From Trichostrongylus colubriformis (lineage: Eukaryota; Nematoda; Chromadorea; Rhabditida; Trichostrongylidae): a stretch of DNA of 64,000 bases. The translations under genes were made by a program, and so were the position numbers. The notes beneath the pieces are model-generated. The model was given only the letters and a program-made list of their open reading frames with translations. It was not told the origin of the DNA and searched no databases. The stretch's first letter is position 1. The number at the start of each line of letters is the position of its first letter. Below, one piece after another: positions 13,430-23,791 of the stretch. The stretch is taken from NCBI GenBank assembly GCA_963978905.1, contig OZ022256.1:29103426-29167425 (forward strand), read 5' to 3'.

Positions 13430-14757
13430 TTACTCATTAGATCTACAGTCCCTGTCCTCCACAATATTGCGACCTCCCTGCTCCACAACCCGCACCATTT
13501 TCTTCCTCAATCCACCAATATACGTGGCACATACCTCTGGAGTGAGGGTTCTGCGGTATCTCAGAATTGCCACTTCAGATCATCCACTCGCCGGACACCC
13601 TGTTTCCTGCATAAAGGGGATAAATGGCATTCAAAAAATTTCACATCACGCTTACCTGATGTAGTTCTTCAGGTTGCCCCAAACAAGCCCTATGGGATTC
13701 AGATCTGGTGACTCGGGGGGCCATGCCCGTCTCTACGCCCCACTCACCAAGTTTTTCTGTCGTATAACGAATTTTGTGTGGGGGTGCATTGTCCTGAACC
13801 AACTTGCAAAATCCTAAAGTGGCACCGTATTAGCTTCGAGAGAAAGGAAGACAGAGGAAATGGATCCTGACCGTTGTAAACAGTATTTTTAAAAGGCATA
13901 TAGCATTTCTTCAGGATCTTGCAATAGAGCTCACTATCGATTTTGCTATCGCCCGGTAGGATAGCCAATTGGGTGGCACCCCGACTCGAAATGCCACCCC
14001 AAATATGAACCTTCGCTGGGTGCTTCGCTCGGTGACGGAATCTGGAGAACTGGTCTCCAGACCGAACATAACAAAACCTGGTGGAGCAGTCGACTAAAAA
14101 GGAAGGAATTTGCAAACAAAAGGAAAAGAAGTGAACAAAAATGAGGTTGCTCTCACTTTGCACTGTGCACTCATCAGTGAACACACAGGCTGAGGATGTG
14201 GTTCCAATCTTAAGCGTTCCTGTGCAAAAATCGAGTCTGGCCCGCTTATTCACGTCACTAATTGTATGACAATATTTGGTAGTGGCCCTCTTGAAACCGA
14301 GACCACTTCGTAACCTTTTGACGGTTGCAGTGCTTACGTTGATGCCGCGCGTTTTAGGACGATTCACTACCTCAGTTGCAGTTGCGGAACTGCTGCTCTT
14401 ATAACAACGCTCAATTTCGGCAAATACTTCGTTGTAATGCTCTGAAAAAGCTGTTGGTAAAAGAGTGCGAGGTATCATAATAATGTTTTGCAACAAACCA
14501 GAAGTTACAGAGCTACGTGAGAAGGAATTTGCAGCAGGAGAGTTGCTCTCAAATCTCTTGAGAAACCTGTATACAATGTTGTAGTTCAATGAGGGATGTC
14601 TATAATCAAAGATATGATGTATGGAATCAAGTCTAGCAAAGATCCTTTGAAAATACAAGCTTAATTTCTGGACTTCTTTGGTAACGGCGCGAATCGATTT
14701 CCCTTGTTGTCTCAGGTCAGTGATTACGCTCAGGTGGTCGTAAAGTTTATGGCTCAT
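13430..14757 (-). pseudogene. Tc1-like DDE transposase, intron-bearing and decayed
   Basis: Cut-and-paste transposase of the IS630-Tc1 family. The N-terminal part has the helix-turn-helix-like stretch GKSIRAVTKEVQ, followed by a linker-like GINVSTATVKRLRS. The catalytic region has FTDECTVQ (first Asp), HPAKVHIWGGISSRGAT, QDNAPPHTKF (second Asp) and PPESPDLNPIGLVWGNL. The third catalytic residue is expected as Glu in NPIELVWG and is Gly here. Three short introns can be recognised: 14094-14156, 13814-13871 and 13607-13655. The C-terminal tail LTPEVCATYIGGL ends at a TAA at 13430-13432. Damage includes an in-frame TAG and small indels after FVIRQKNL, and a frameshift near 13566. Translation of the N-terminal third is also irregular. 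It is read outward, towards the left arm. Confidence 0.88.
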
Positions 14758-14800
14758 CTATCCAAGAGGAAGAGTTTTTTGGCCTTAAGAGAAACTAGCT

Positions 14801-14975
14801 GTGAGTTATCTGGGACTTTATCCTCAGTTACAGGGTCATCTTGGGAATTTCTCATCAGTTACAGGGACATCATGGGAATATATCCTCAGGTTACACGGTC
14901 CTCCTGAGAATTTCTCATCAGTTACAGGGTCATCCTGGGAATTTATCCTCAGGTTAGGCCATTCTCAGAATGTAT
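14801..14975 (+). repeat. Minisatellite, about five units of roughly 35 bp
   Basis: Degenerate tandem units with the core TTACAGGGTCATC followed by GGGAATTT and CCTCAGG. It sits between the divergent starts of the transposase (14757) and the plus-strand gene (15184), where a shared promoter would be expected. Confidence 0.75.
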
Positions 14976-15101
14976 CCTCATATAAAAGCATCACCCAGCT
15001 GCCCTCATATGACCTTCATTTTCGCATGAGTGCATAAACAACCTCACAAAACGAAGAAGAACAGCACAAGATTTGACTCATGCCGTTTTTCTTGGTATTC
15101 T

Positions 15102-15186
15102 TTCTGCATAGCCGATCTAGCGGTGTTGTTCCTGGTTCTTCGGTGGTCGGCGGATCTCAAGTCGGAGACCTGGTCAAAGTTCGATG
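15102..15186 (+). other. Possible upstream exon or 5'UTR of the transposon-borne gene
   Basis: TTTCTGCATAG precedes an open stretch that ends CGATG|GTAAGG. In one frame it reads SRSSGVVPGSSVVGGSQVGD, but that frame meets a stop in the next exon. The terminal ATG (15184) is in frame with exon 2, so this stretch is better taken as 5'UTR ending in a one-codon exon. Confidence 0.35.
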
Positions 15187-16119
15187 GTAAGGTCGCAGTT
15201 GCAAAGCCAAGGTATTAGTGTGACTTCTTATTTTTTCTCTTCAGCAGCATCATTTTTTACTGTAGGTGCTTTTCACTGGACACAAGGAACTATGCGAGAT
15301 GAAGGCCGCATCGCTCATCACGGACGGCGAGTTGGTGGAGGACGTATACGATGTTTCGGTTCCGACTTTTAACCCTTCCGTGGAGAGCGAGGAGAGAGGC
15401 AACTCTTCTGAACAGACTGCAAGAGATAGAGAAATAATTACAAGAATTATCGAAATCGCCGAGGAGAATCATTTGCTCAAAGAAATGGTGGCAAAAGTGT
15501 AAGTTGTAATTTGCCCGTGTGTCGATCTGACATCATTAATACTTCTTCAGGAGTTCGGTGGTTATTTCCATTTCTCGCAAGCAAGATAAACTGGAGGAAA
15601 TGGTGGCGGAACTGCTGAAACGAATCCCAGCAAGAAACGATCAGGGTGAGCTCGTGAACACCTGAACATTAAAGTGCAATTATACTTTCAATTTCTTTTA
15701 TTTGATCAGTCTCTTTCCAGAACTTACAATAGACTACTCATACGTAACTGCAAAGTTCGTCGCTGGGCTGCGTCGTCGCTTTGGAAGCAAAGGTATACGA
15801 AGACGATCCAGCTGAATTAGAGTTATTGGTGGATAACCGCGCTCGAACAACAGATCGTGTGCTATTTATACAACGGGTAGGCTTGTAGAAATGTAAAGAA
15901 AAAATAAAAACCGGACCTCCATTATCTGATTTCCAGTGCCTGTTTAAATACTATGGAGTGCCAGAACACCTGCAGGCAGATGTGTGGGAGAGGGAAAAAG
16001 AAGCCATGAACAGCAAGGTGAGGAGGCGTCGAAAGGCGATTAGGGATGGAAGAACGGTCCCCACTTCGGGAACATCGCATAACGATGAATTATTGTACGA
16101 CGTTGACATTGATGAGTAA
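15184..16119 (+). CDS. Spliced gene of unknown function inside the transposon (about 206 aa)
   Basis: Proposed exons: 15184-15186 (ATG only), 15266-15498, 15551-15645, 15721-15743, 15793-15876, 15937-16119; all phases agree and the model ends at TAA 16117-16119. The protein has an acidic N-terminal half with a probable coiled coil (REIITRIIEIAEENHLLKEM and DKLEEMVAELLKR). A C-terminal half follows with DRVLFIQRCLFKYYGVPEHL, then a basic run (KVRRRRK) and an acidic end (LLYDVDIDE). The W...MNSKVRRRRK ending faintly recalls the end of BEN domains; this is weak. The 23-nt exon and its following acceptor (GCAAAG) are the least certain parts. Exon 2 also has an internal ATG at 15299. It lies head-to-head with the transposase gene. 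It may be an accessory transposon gene or captured host DNA. Confidence 0.62.
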
Positions 16120-16141
16120 CTTCCTGTTTGAACTGATTTGC

Positions 16142-16687
16142 TTAAAGGCAGCTTTCGGGAAAATTCGGACGAAAAGTATAAGAAGTAGTGAATATGAAAG
16201 CCGAGATGCCTAGTAACAGGAAAGTGGAGAAAAAACGAATGGAAGTGGCCAAAAACCCAAGAAACAGAACCCCTTCCCACCATTGGTTCTGGGCGCGGAC
16301 GACCTTTCCGTCAAGACGCGGGTAGTCCGCATAGGTTTTCCACTGGCATTACCAAGACGTAAGCATGAAGGGATGTTCGGAAATGCGACAGCATCTATTT
16401 TCATGTGGTCAGTTTCAAGCTAAAAGCGAGAAAGCGCGCTCGATACATTCAATCCTGCCGATCTCCTTGACCAACCGCACCGTGACCAACCCCTAATCAC
16501 GTCGCCTGGAGGCGGGCTGTCCTTGTCCAAGGCAGCTTGTCCTGACGAGGCCGCCTCCGCCACAGCTCAAGGCGGCGCCTTCCGCGGGGGATTTCGCCAT
16601 GCATAGGCCTTCCAGACCCGTAGTTTTTCACTCAATGCCTCCTTATGGGATTCCCGGTCACCCACATTATCCCGAACACTGTCTTTA
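16142..16687 (+). mobile_element. MITE of the CTTAAAGGCAGC family, next to the right arm
   Basis: Begins GCTTAAAGGCAGC and ends CTGTCTTTAA, abutting the inner edge of the right arm. The left half matches 5791-5960 (AAATTCGGACGAAA, ATGCCTAGTAACAGGA and ACGACCTTTCCGTC are shared). Confidence 0.65.
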
Positions 16688-17571
16688 AATTGGTGTAATA
16701 TACGAAGTTAGCAATGGTGAATCATTATTTTAATAAACGATTTTTGTATTGAGTACACTGACACCACGAACACTACGATGTGCAAACGTTTACGTCATAA
16801 ATCTGCAGAGTACTTGTCGTAACGAGTCAGTCTTCATCATGATTACTAAAGTCAACTGTGCGAGCTCCATATTACTCCTATTTGGAAATACTACTCGTTC
16901 AGAAATCATGATTCTGCGTATTGTTTGACGCCATCGCGAGCGCTGAGTGCTTTACCACGGTCGCACACGTGAATAGAATTTTTCCTGGGGAAACGAAGGC
17001 GTGCATTTCATCGGCCAATCTGGGTCTGAGAATGAGTTGAGAGATGCTTTTCTCAACAGTATATACACGGGGGCGCTGTTTAGGGCCACAGCAAGGAACA
17101 GGGGCTGATCCGAAATGACCGAAGTTTTGAAATTCCTGCACATCTGTGAGCCTAAATTAAGACTGTAAAATTTTTCATTGCCAGCTTATCAGGTTTCGAC
17201 GAAAATTTCGATCAAACTTGTCAAAACGTGAAAGTGGCTTGGAGCCGAATTTAACGAAATCGAAAACTTGTACTACTTTCTCGTAGAGCTCGAAGAGCTA
17301 ATTCCGGTAATGTACACAAATTCGATAAAAAAATCAATAGTCAATCGATTTATAGCAAAAAACCCAAAAACGCGTTTTCGCGCAATTTTTCAGATAACTA
17401 CTCAGCAAAACTTGACTATTCATACACTACTGAACTCGTCGTATTGAGACGAATCCAACGCTCCTAAGAACTTTTTACCCACTTTGAACGATGTTATGAC
17501 GATGCGACGGTTTGTTCGCGATTATTCCGTCGCGAGGCGAAGATTATTCACCGGACGTGAGCGGTATTGTA
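16688..17571 (-). repeat. Right inverted arm of the Tc1-type element
   Basis: Inverted copy of the left arm. It begins TTGGTGTAATATACGAAG directly after the MITE ending at 16687 and ends GGACGTGAGCGGTATTGTA. It contains no convincing protein-coding exon. Confidence 0.88.
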
Positions 17572-18230
17572 CGGCGGGTGGGGAAGGATATCCCAACCGA
17601 GCTCCTTTAGCTTGCCCTGGGTACTCTTCGCGACGTAGGAGCGGGCGTCGTCATGAAGGAGGGTGACTGCGGACCTTCTCCGCGCTTTTCTTGAACAGCG
17701 ATGCGCAGAAGATGGCGGGTGTATACGGCAGCGGTGACTGCTTCGCCTTGTACCAGAACCTCGTGGAAAAGCATTCCTCTCGCGTCCCAAAAGTAGCACA
17801 GTCCTGAGGATGGTTAGTCTTACATGTCAATCTCGTCGTTGCTGGAGCCACCTAAGCACGGCCTCGTGGCTCACACATCCCTTGCCCAATGCAGCGTTGA
17901 TGAAGTCGCAAGCTTTCGTCGCTTTGGTGCCGCGAGATCATTCACAGTAGATGATACGGAATGTTTGGTGGGTATCGACTACCGGCGTTGCTGATTTCTT
18001 CACGGAATCTGGCGGGTCAATACATTCTTTGCTAGAAAGCTTAGAGAACATTCCACCGTATTCCTGAACCACATAGATCTGTCTCAAAATAAAAGAGAGT
18101 TGTTGATGTTTTTGGAATTCTGCATGACCTTCGGTACAACCTAATATATGTAAAAGTGAATTATCGCAACGCTGCGGTTGAAGTTTTGAACGCCTTATCT
18201 GATTACGCCATCGCATACAAAAGCCTCAGA
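17572..18230 (-). pseudogene. Mariner transposase, N-terminal and central parts (split by insertion)
   Basis: The minus strand contains INAALGKGCVSHEAVLRWLQ (near 17850-17900), WDARGMLFHEVLVQGEAVTA, then TLLHDDARSYVAK (second catalytic Asp region) and LKELGWDILPHPPY, where the transposon interrupts it. Joined to the piece at 12370, the spacing PPY-FLDIAFSDY matches mariner exactly. Frameshifts break the copy. The sequence 5' of about 18000 is poorly conserved. Confidence 0.75.
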
Positions 18231-18980
18231 GGTGGGGGACGGTCATCGACGCCGGTTGTACTTTGCGCTTCTCATTTCAGCACGAGTGATTTATGCTGAC
18301 GCCTTCATCACCACTTCTCCTTTTCGATAATCATATTGCCTCTTTGCTTCAATATTTTCTTGCCTTCATCACTCTTGGGGTTTTGGGTTAGACCTGTGAC
18401 GCCTCTTTTCGCTTACTCTCTTCTCAACAGGAGGTTTGTGGCTTAATATTACTCTCACGCATGGTGCCTTATTAGAATATCATTCTTTCTATTATTTTTT
18501 TTTGCAATATACATATGGTCAGCCGTATCAGTTATCGCGCATGATCTCAAGATGTCACTTGTATCCATTTATTATCCGTTTACTCGCAGTATCATCATTT
18601 ATCCATTAATTCGCAGTGTTCGCAATGTTACTCGCAGTTTCATCATTTATGCATTTATTCGCAGTCTTTCACTTTGTTTGATTACCCAAATTTGTGACGC
18701 ATAAATTCGTGTGGTACAACATTGGTAGCACAGATATCAAACTCAACCACTGAACCACTCGTTTATGAATGATTCAAAGGCACACCTCGCGAAGAATTGC
18801 GAGATGTAGAAACCCTGGTTTACTCACCAGTGAAGAAATGAATCAAACCCCTTTACAACTACCAAAAATAAATCTCCCTGTCATCGGTCCTCGTACGAGT
18901 ATGGGCGATTAGAAATGAGTTTTTGCTGGATGATATCGCGCGAAGTGCTACGATGGCCCTTGTTCTTCCCTGTTGAAGCT
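18231..18980. other. No supported gene; short imperfect repeats
   Basis: Around 18575-18672 the phrase TCATCATTTAT with CGCAGT recurs several times. The rest shows nothing recognisable. Confidence 0.4.
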
Positions 18981-19013
18981 ACCCTCGCTATTCAAATCGC
19001 TGCCTTATCTTGT

Positions 19014-19133
19014 CCTATCGCAAGTTTCCTTCTCCACATAAGAGCCACGTTGGAAACTTGTTCGTCTGAGGCCCCTATCGCAAGTTTCCTTCTCCACATA
19101 AGAGCCACGTTGGAATTTTGTTCGTCTAAGGCC
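19014..19133 (+). repeat. 60 bp tandem duplication
   Basis: Two consecutive 60 bp units starting CCTATCGCAAGTTTCC (19014-19073 and 19074-19133) differ at only a few bases (AAAC/ATTT near the end, GAGG/AAGG). The open frame across it encodes ASFLLHIRATLE twice, but no gene is supported. Confidence 0.9.
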
Positions 19134-19309
19134 AGGTGTGATTCGGCTCGATGGGCTCAACTCGGCTCAGGTAGAGCGCGCCTATCGCCGCGAGGATGCA
19201 CTGTGAAGCCGCAAAAAGGGTGCAGTCTGAGCAGCTATCTGAGGACCTACTTGCCCACAAGAAGTAAGCTGCTGATCTGATTATCGCGTGGTGTGCCTTT
19301 TAGCTTGAT

Positions 19310-19800
19310 CAATCCCTACTATATATAAAACGCTTCGTCTGTCTGTACGTCCCTCCGTCTGTCACGAAATTAGGTATTATATGATAAACGATATCTGGAG
19401 ATGGGGATAAGTGTGGAAATGGGTAGGGCATGGGACAGGAAGTAAAGTCCACACATGGACTAAGTTAAGCTCCGCACACGGTGGGCGGGGTGAGCCCTAG
19501 AATGGTCCGTTTCAGACCGAAAATTGTTAATTGAATTCGAATGCGCCCCAAGCGTGGGGAAAGGTGGATTAAGGTCAGGAATGAGTTTTTTAATGTCATG
19601 AAAGATGTGTGGGCACAATGGACGGAGCATTTGTAATAGTGGGCGGAGCTTGGACGCTACATGAAAACAACCTGTGGGGATAGAAGCAAGTTTGGGATGG
19701 GTAGGGCATGGGATAAGAAGTAAGGAGCACCCATGCACCAAGTTATGCTACTCCCACGGTGAGCGCAGCGTACACTGGAATAGTCTGTCCTCATAAAAAA
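19310..19800 (+). other. Helitron-like or other repeat with spaced direct repeats
   Basis: TCCCTACTATATATAAAACG near 19312 resembles some Helitron 5' ends. GGGTAGGGCATGGGA with downstream similarity occurs at about 19420-19500 and again at 19698-19775. No CTRR hairpin end was identified. Confidence 0.3.
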
Positions 19801-20401
19801 AGCAATTTCGATTGACCTTACGTGCCGGTGTTTCGCGCACAGTAATGTGCTCCAGCCAACTGGTAATAAATGAAGTAAAAATGAACAAGGGAGATTTATT
19901 TATTGAAATGTGATATATACATTATAACTTCACATAATATAGTAGGTAAGATCAATTTACAGTGTATGGTATATAATTACTTTATTAACCGAGTAGATTA
20001 TAACTACGGTAGCTCAGTAGTCCATTTTATATTCCACATTAAATATTCCACATTATGCAGCAATATAGTAAAACACTATTGGTGCAATAACGAACTTCTG
20101 TTGCTAAATCAAGTGGTATAAATTTAGTACTAGATGCAGTGAATATACACTCTTTGGAAGGGATTCCTAGTCTTTTGATAAAAACTGATAGAAATTAACA
20201 CGTTGGCAACCGCGCGTTTTTTCACGTGTCTGCCACGTGGGACATCGCGCTCTTCTTGCCGAGAATTGCGTCCCAGCATTGGGATTATATCACCTTTTCA
20301 AACCTGCTGAACTTTGCGCGTACCTTGAGCGCTGATACAAAGTAGTGAGCGCGCGAAATTTTTTTTCACGGTGCAATTGTGGCATCTGTAACTCAGCTGT
20401 A

Positions 20402-20477
20402 AGGCCGCTTCCATACTTTGCGCACCGACGCCGTCACGCGCGTGACGGCGTCGGTGCGCAAAGTATGGAAGCGGCCT
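20402..20477. repeat. Perfect 76 bp palindrome
   Basis: Two 38-nt arms with no spacer. The left arm starts AGGCCGCTTCCATACTTTGC and ends CGACGCCGTCACGC; the right arm is its exact reverse complement. The same arms bound a longer palindrome at 62774-62900. Confidence 0.95.
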
Positions 20478-22935
20478 AAGGCATCTGAACCCAAAAAAGT
20501 AGACCACATCTACACAACTAAAATACACTGCAAATAAGGAAGCGAAAAAGATATTTGAGAAAGTAGACAACATCAATCACAAAATCCAAAAAACGAACCT
20601 GCTTTCTGACTCGTTCAACATCTGCTGCGAAAAAAACTTGGAGAAAAAAAAAACTATATCTACACGATCAAATTACATTGCGAGCAAAAAATCGAGAAGC
20701 GATATCCTTAGAAAAAGTAAAGGCCATCAATCACGAAATCCAAAAATCATAAAAATCACGGTTGGAAGAAGAAGCAGCACAAGCCGGCGGCCGCGTCGCG
20801 GCGCTCTACGTGGAGCGCGCTGGGTGACAAAAATGCCTGAGAACTGCTAAAGTTGACCTTGTTTGAACGCATATAATTTCCCCCACATTCACAATTCAAG
20901 AAGCTGTGATGCTATCTAGAAAGCTCTAAGTTCATTTTCTTGAAGAATACTTAAGCTGTTTAATCATTTGTTTAACTTAATGTTTTGCAACCGCAAGTGT
21001 TCTCCTAAAACCAGAAACTTTGCTTCTTTCCTACGCGTTTTCGAGTTCCTCTGTATGTTGCTTAGATCTTAAGATATTAAAGTCGATGAAATGTCGAGGA
21101 AAATTCTTTCCCCATCAAAAGCGCGACAGCCGCACAGAGAATGCTTCTGCATTCAGAACCTTTTCAGAGGCTGCCACATGCCTCTTAAACAGTTTTTATA
21201 GTAGCAATCCAATGAGCTCAACCGAATCTTAGCAACAGTTATGAACGTGGATCTCCCATCATTAATGACACCGTGCCACCCCGCACAGCAGCTGTGAGTG
21301 TCAGCGCTCAAGAGTCAAGCCGAAAGAGGCAACGACTTTGATGATATCAACGTTTCGACGCTCCTTATCAGCCCTTATCAACTGCTATCACTTTCAATCC
21401 ACCCCGCTTATGATTTTTACAAGTGATACAGGTCCTGGGACAGGGACCGCTAGGGCCTCCCTCCCAGGACCTATATCACTTGTAGAAATCAGGATCCCTC
21501 ATGGGACCTATATCACTTGTAGAAATCAGGATCCCTCATTGGTGGAAAACGAGATGATAATATCGTGACAGACAGACGTACATCACCAGTTTTGACTACA
21601 CGATGCACCTCACTCGTCACCTGCGTTTACAAAGAGCACTATACGTATGAAATAATGCTAACGAAAGTTACTCAGCAATGTGGTTCAGCATCTATTTAAA
21701 AGCATAAGGTTATAAGGTCACCGTTTCCACGCTTATCCATCCCTGGCTGCCACCTTGCAGTCATAGAAATTGGAGGTCTGCGACTGTACCTCTCATAGAA
21801 AGGAGTACGTTCGTTTTGACGTTCTACTCACATTATGGCATTATAACAGCTGTCTAAACCTACCATGATTTTTTCAACAGTCTGCACTCGTTTGCTCTAT
21901 TACTCACTCTTTGATCGGTCTATTCCATACACCACCGTTCCTCCGACAACCCGATCTATTTACGCTCCATCTCAGTGCGCTGACACCCAGTGCGACGTCA
22001 GCACATCGCACAGTAACGGCGAGAGTACGAAATAGGTGCTTATATAAGTAGGAGGTGTGATAAGTGCGATGATATGGTTTTACAGTGATAGCCATACCAG
22101 TTTTGTTTCTCCCTATTCGGAGCGGTTGCTTTACTCTATCACTCACATGCGGACGGAAAAACATACTGACAGACCGACACACCAAGAAAGTGGCTTATGC
22201 AATAGAAGGACAAGTGCGCAGCTTGCGCGTCCACGGAGAGATTCTCCCGCTCTGCACTTGTTCTCTCTGCTCCTCTGGACACAAACGAAAAGTGCTTCCC
22301 CTATGTCAGAACGACTCGAGGCCAATTCGGTCACTGCTATGCTCTCTTCCTTGATAAGCATTAATAGCCACTGATTTGATGGAGTATGCGAATGGTTATT
22401 TGTTTGTTAAGGTATCGTCAAGGTTGAAGATTCAGGCTACAAGACATAAAGCTGGGAGAAGTAGGTGGTAAAGGAAAATATGCATGGCGATCCTGGTCAC
22501 TCTGAATTACTCACGAAAGCTTCATTGCTTTATCGATCGCCCATGACACTACTCAGGTAATGCACATACGTTTCTGGCGATTGAACGGCTGGGCGACTAG
22601 TTGATCGGGCGATAGGATAGGATACGCATCGATTTGCTCTCCAGATGCTTCAGACGAGTATGTACATACATGCAATTCGACTTACACAATGACTTGCGAG
22701 GCTAGCCGATGTACAACCAGTCAGTGCTTTTATTCTGCTATTCTTTTTTTCTCTGGTACCCATTTATCTATACCGGCGAGAAGGAAGGTTTGGTTGATCT
22801 GTGCAAGTATGTATGCGAGATTTGATCCCACCACCATAAGATCAGGGAAAAATCGCAGCAGCAGTCATACAAATGTTTGAAAGAGCAGAAAAAAACCACC
22901 GAATGACATGCGTGGTTTTCCTCGCGTTGAAATAT
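20478..22935. other. No supported gene
   Basis: Contains GATGATATCAACGTTTCGACG at 21338, a motif common near retroelement 3' ends, followed by the 37 bp tandem repeat at 21465-21540. Other ORFs are short and motif-free. Confidence 0.4.
21465..21540 (+). repeat. 37 bp tandem repeat, two copies
   Basis: GGACCTATATCACTTGTAGA plus AATCAGGATCCCTCAT is repeated head to tail. An inverted match (ACAAGTGATACAGGTCC) lies just upstream at 21420-21436. Confidence 0.8.
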
Positions 22936-22937
22936 TA

Positions 22938-23791
22938 GGGTGTCCAGAAAGTTCGTTGGCCATTTGTAAACAGCATCGCGTTACGCAACACGTTGTGATT
23001 TTGCATAATGAGTTCGCAATGAAAGTGCTCGCGATGGGCTATCTTCTGAGCTAGCTAGCTCTCCTGCTCTTCCCACAATAAAGCAGTGAAGATGAGTGAT
23101 AGTCACCACCACCGCCGATGTTTGCTGGACTACTACAACCTGGGCATCTCCAGACGTCAGGCCACGACCAGGATGCGTCAGCAGTTTGGTGATAACAGCC
23201 CTCCTAAGAACTAGATGTCAAAATGGTGGACTCGCTTCACAAATGGAAACTATGGCATCGAAGATATGCCGAGGTCATTCTGATTCTCCCGCCACGGCGT
23301 CGTCCACTACAGCATCCTACCCAACAATGCCACAGTGACGGGACCCTCTCTAAAAAAATTGCAGGAGGTCAAGATGAAAGCTGCCGCCTTGTCCCAGAAA
23401 TTGCAAATCCGTGGTTGCTCTGGGGCAGCGCGCGCTCTCACAAAGCGAGAGATACTCAGGCCGTCCTGGACAGGCTGGGCATCAAGACGGTCGTGCATCC
23501 ACCGTATATCCCTGACATCAGTCCATGCGATTACCACTTCTTCCGGTCCATGCAAAATTTCTTGGACGGAAATCAGCTGAAGAACGAGCGCGACCTCGAG
23601 GACGTGATCGAGGACTGGGCCGAGTCGCGGCCGGGCGGCTTTTGGGAGGATGGAGCTGCCTCTCTACCCGATCGTTGGCGAAAGGTGGTGGGTATGCATG
23701 AAGATTATATCATGGACCGGTAAGTTCAACTTGGTGAGTTGTCTTTACAAGCTATGAAAAAACGAATGGCCAACGAACTTTATGGACACCC
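22938..23791 (+). mobile_element. Internally deleted mariner element
   Basis: Terminal inverted repeats GGGTGTCCAGAAAGTTCG and its mirror CGAACTTTATGGACACCC, with TA on both outer sides (22936-22937, 23792-23793). At 854 bp it is shorter than a full mariner (about 1.3 kb). It keeps an N-terminal HTH portion (23091-23290; GNYGIEDMPRS) and a C-terminal portion (to 23723; HPPYIPDISPCDYHFF). The central part with the first catalytic Asp is missing, and the second-Asp motif reads LLWGSARSH, with Gly at the Asp position. Confidence 0.88.

Larger units (their letters stand above)
12371..17571. mobile_element. 5.2 kb Tc1-type transposon with arms of about 0.9-1.0 kb, inserted in a mariner
   Basis: The two ends read identically outward-in: TACAATACCGCTCACGTCC at 12371 (plus) and at 17571 (minus), both starting with TA as expected for Tc1/mariner integration. 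Arms run 12371-13401 and 16688-17571 and are very similar along their whole length; the left arm has an extra block of roughly 140 bp. Between the arms are a transposase pseudogene (minus, ending 28 bp from the left arm), a minisatellite, a spliced plus-strand gene and a younger MITE. The flanks are the two halves of one mariner transposase. Arms this long are unusual for Tc1 relatives. The element looks complete in structure but its transposase is broken. Confidence 0.82.

Noticed and set aside
15721..15810. Reading exon 4 of the transposon-borne gene straight through (FVAGLRRRFGSK)
   Set aside because: This frame ends at TGA before the clearly coding VYEDDPAELELLVDN stretch; splicing at 15744-15792 restores it.
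18541..18672. Possible CRISPR-like array of short repeats
   Set aside because: Repeats are degenerate and irregularly spaced, and the genome is eukaryotic.
21904..22374. Overlapping ORFs on both strands
   Set aside because: Mutual shadows without motifs or splice context.
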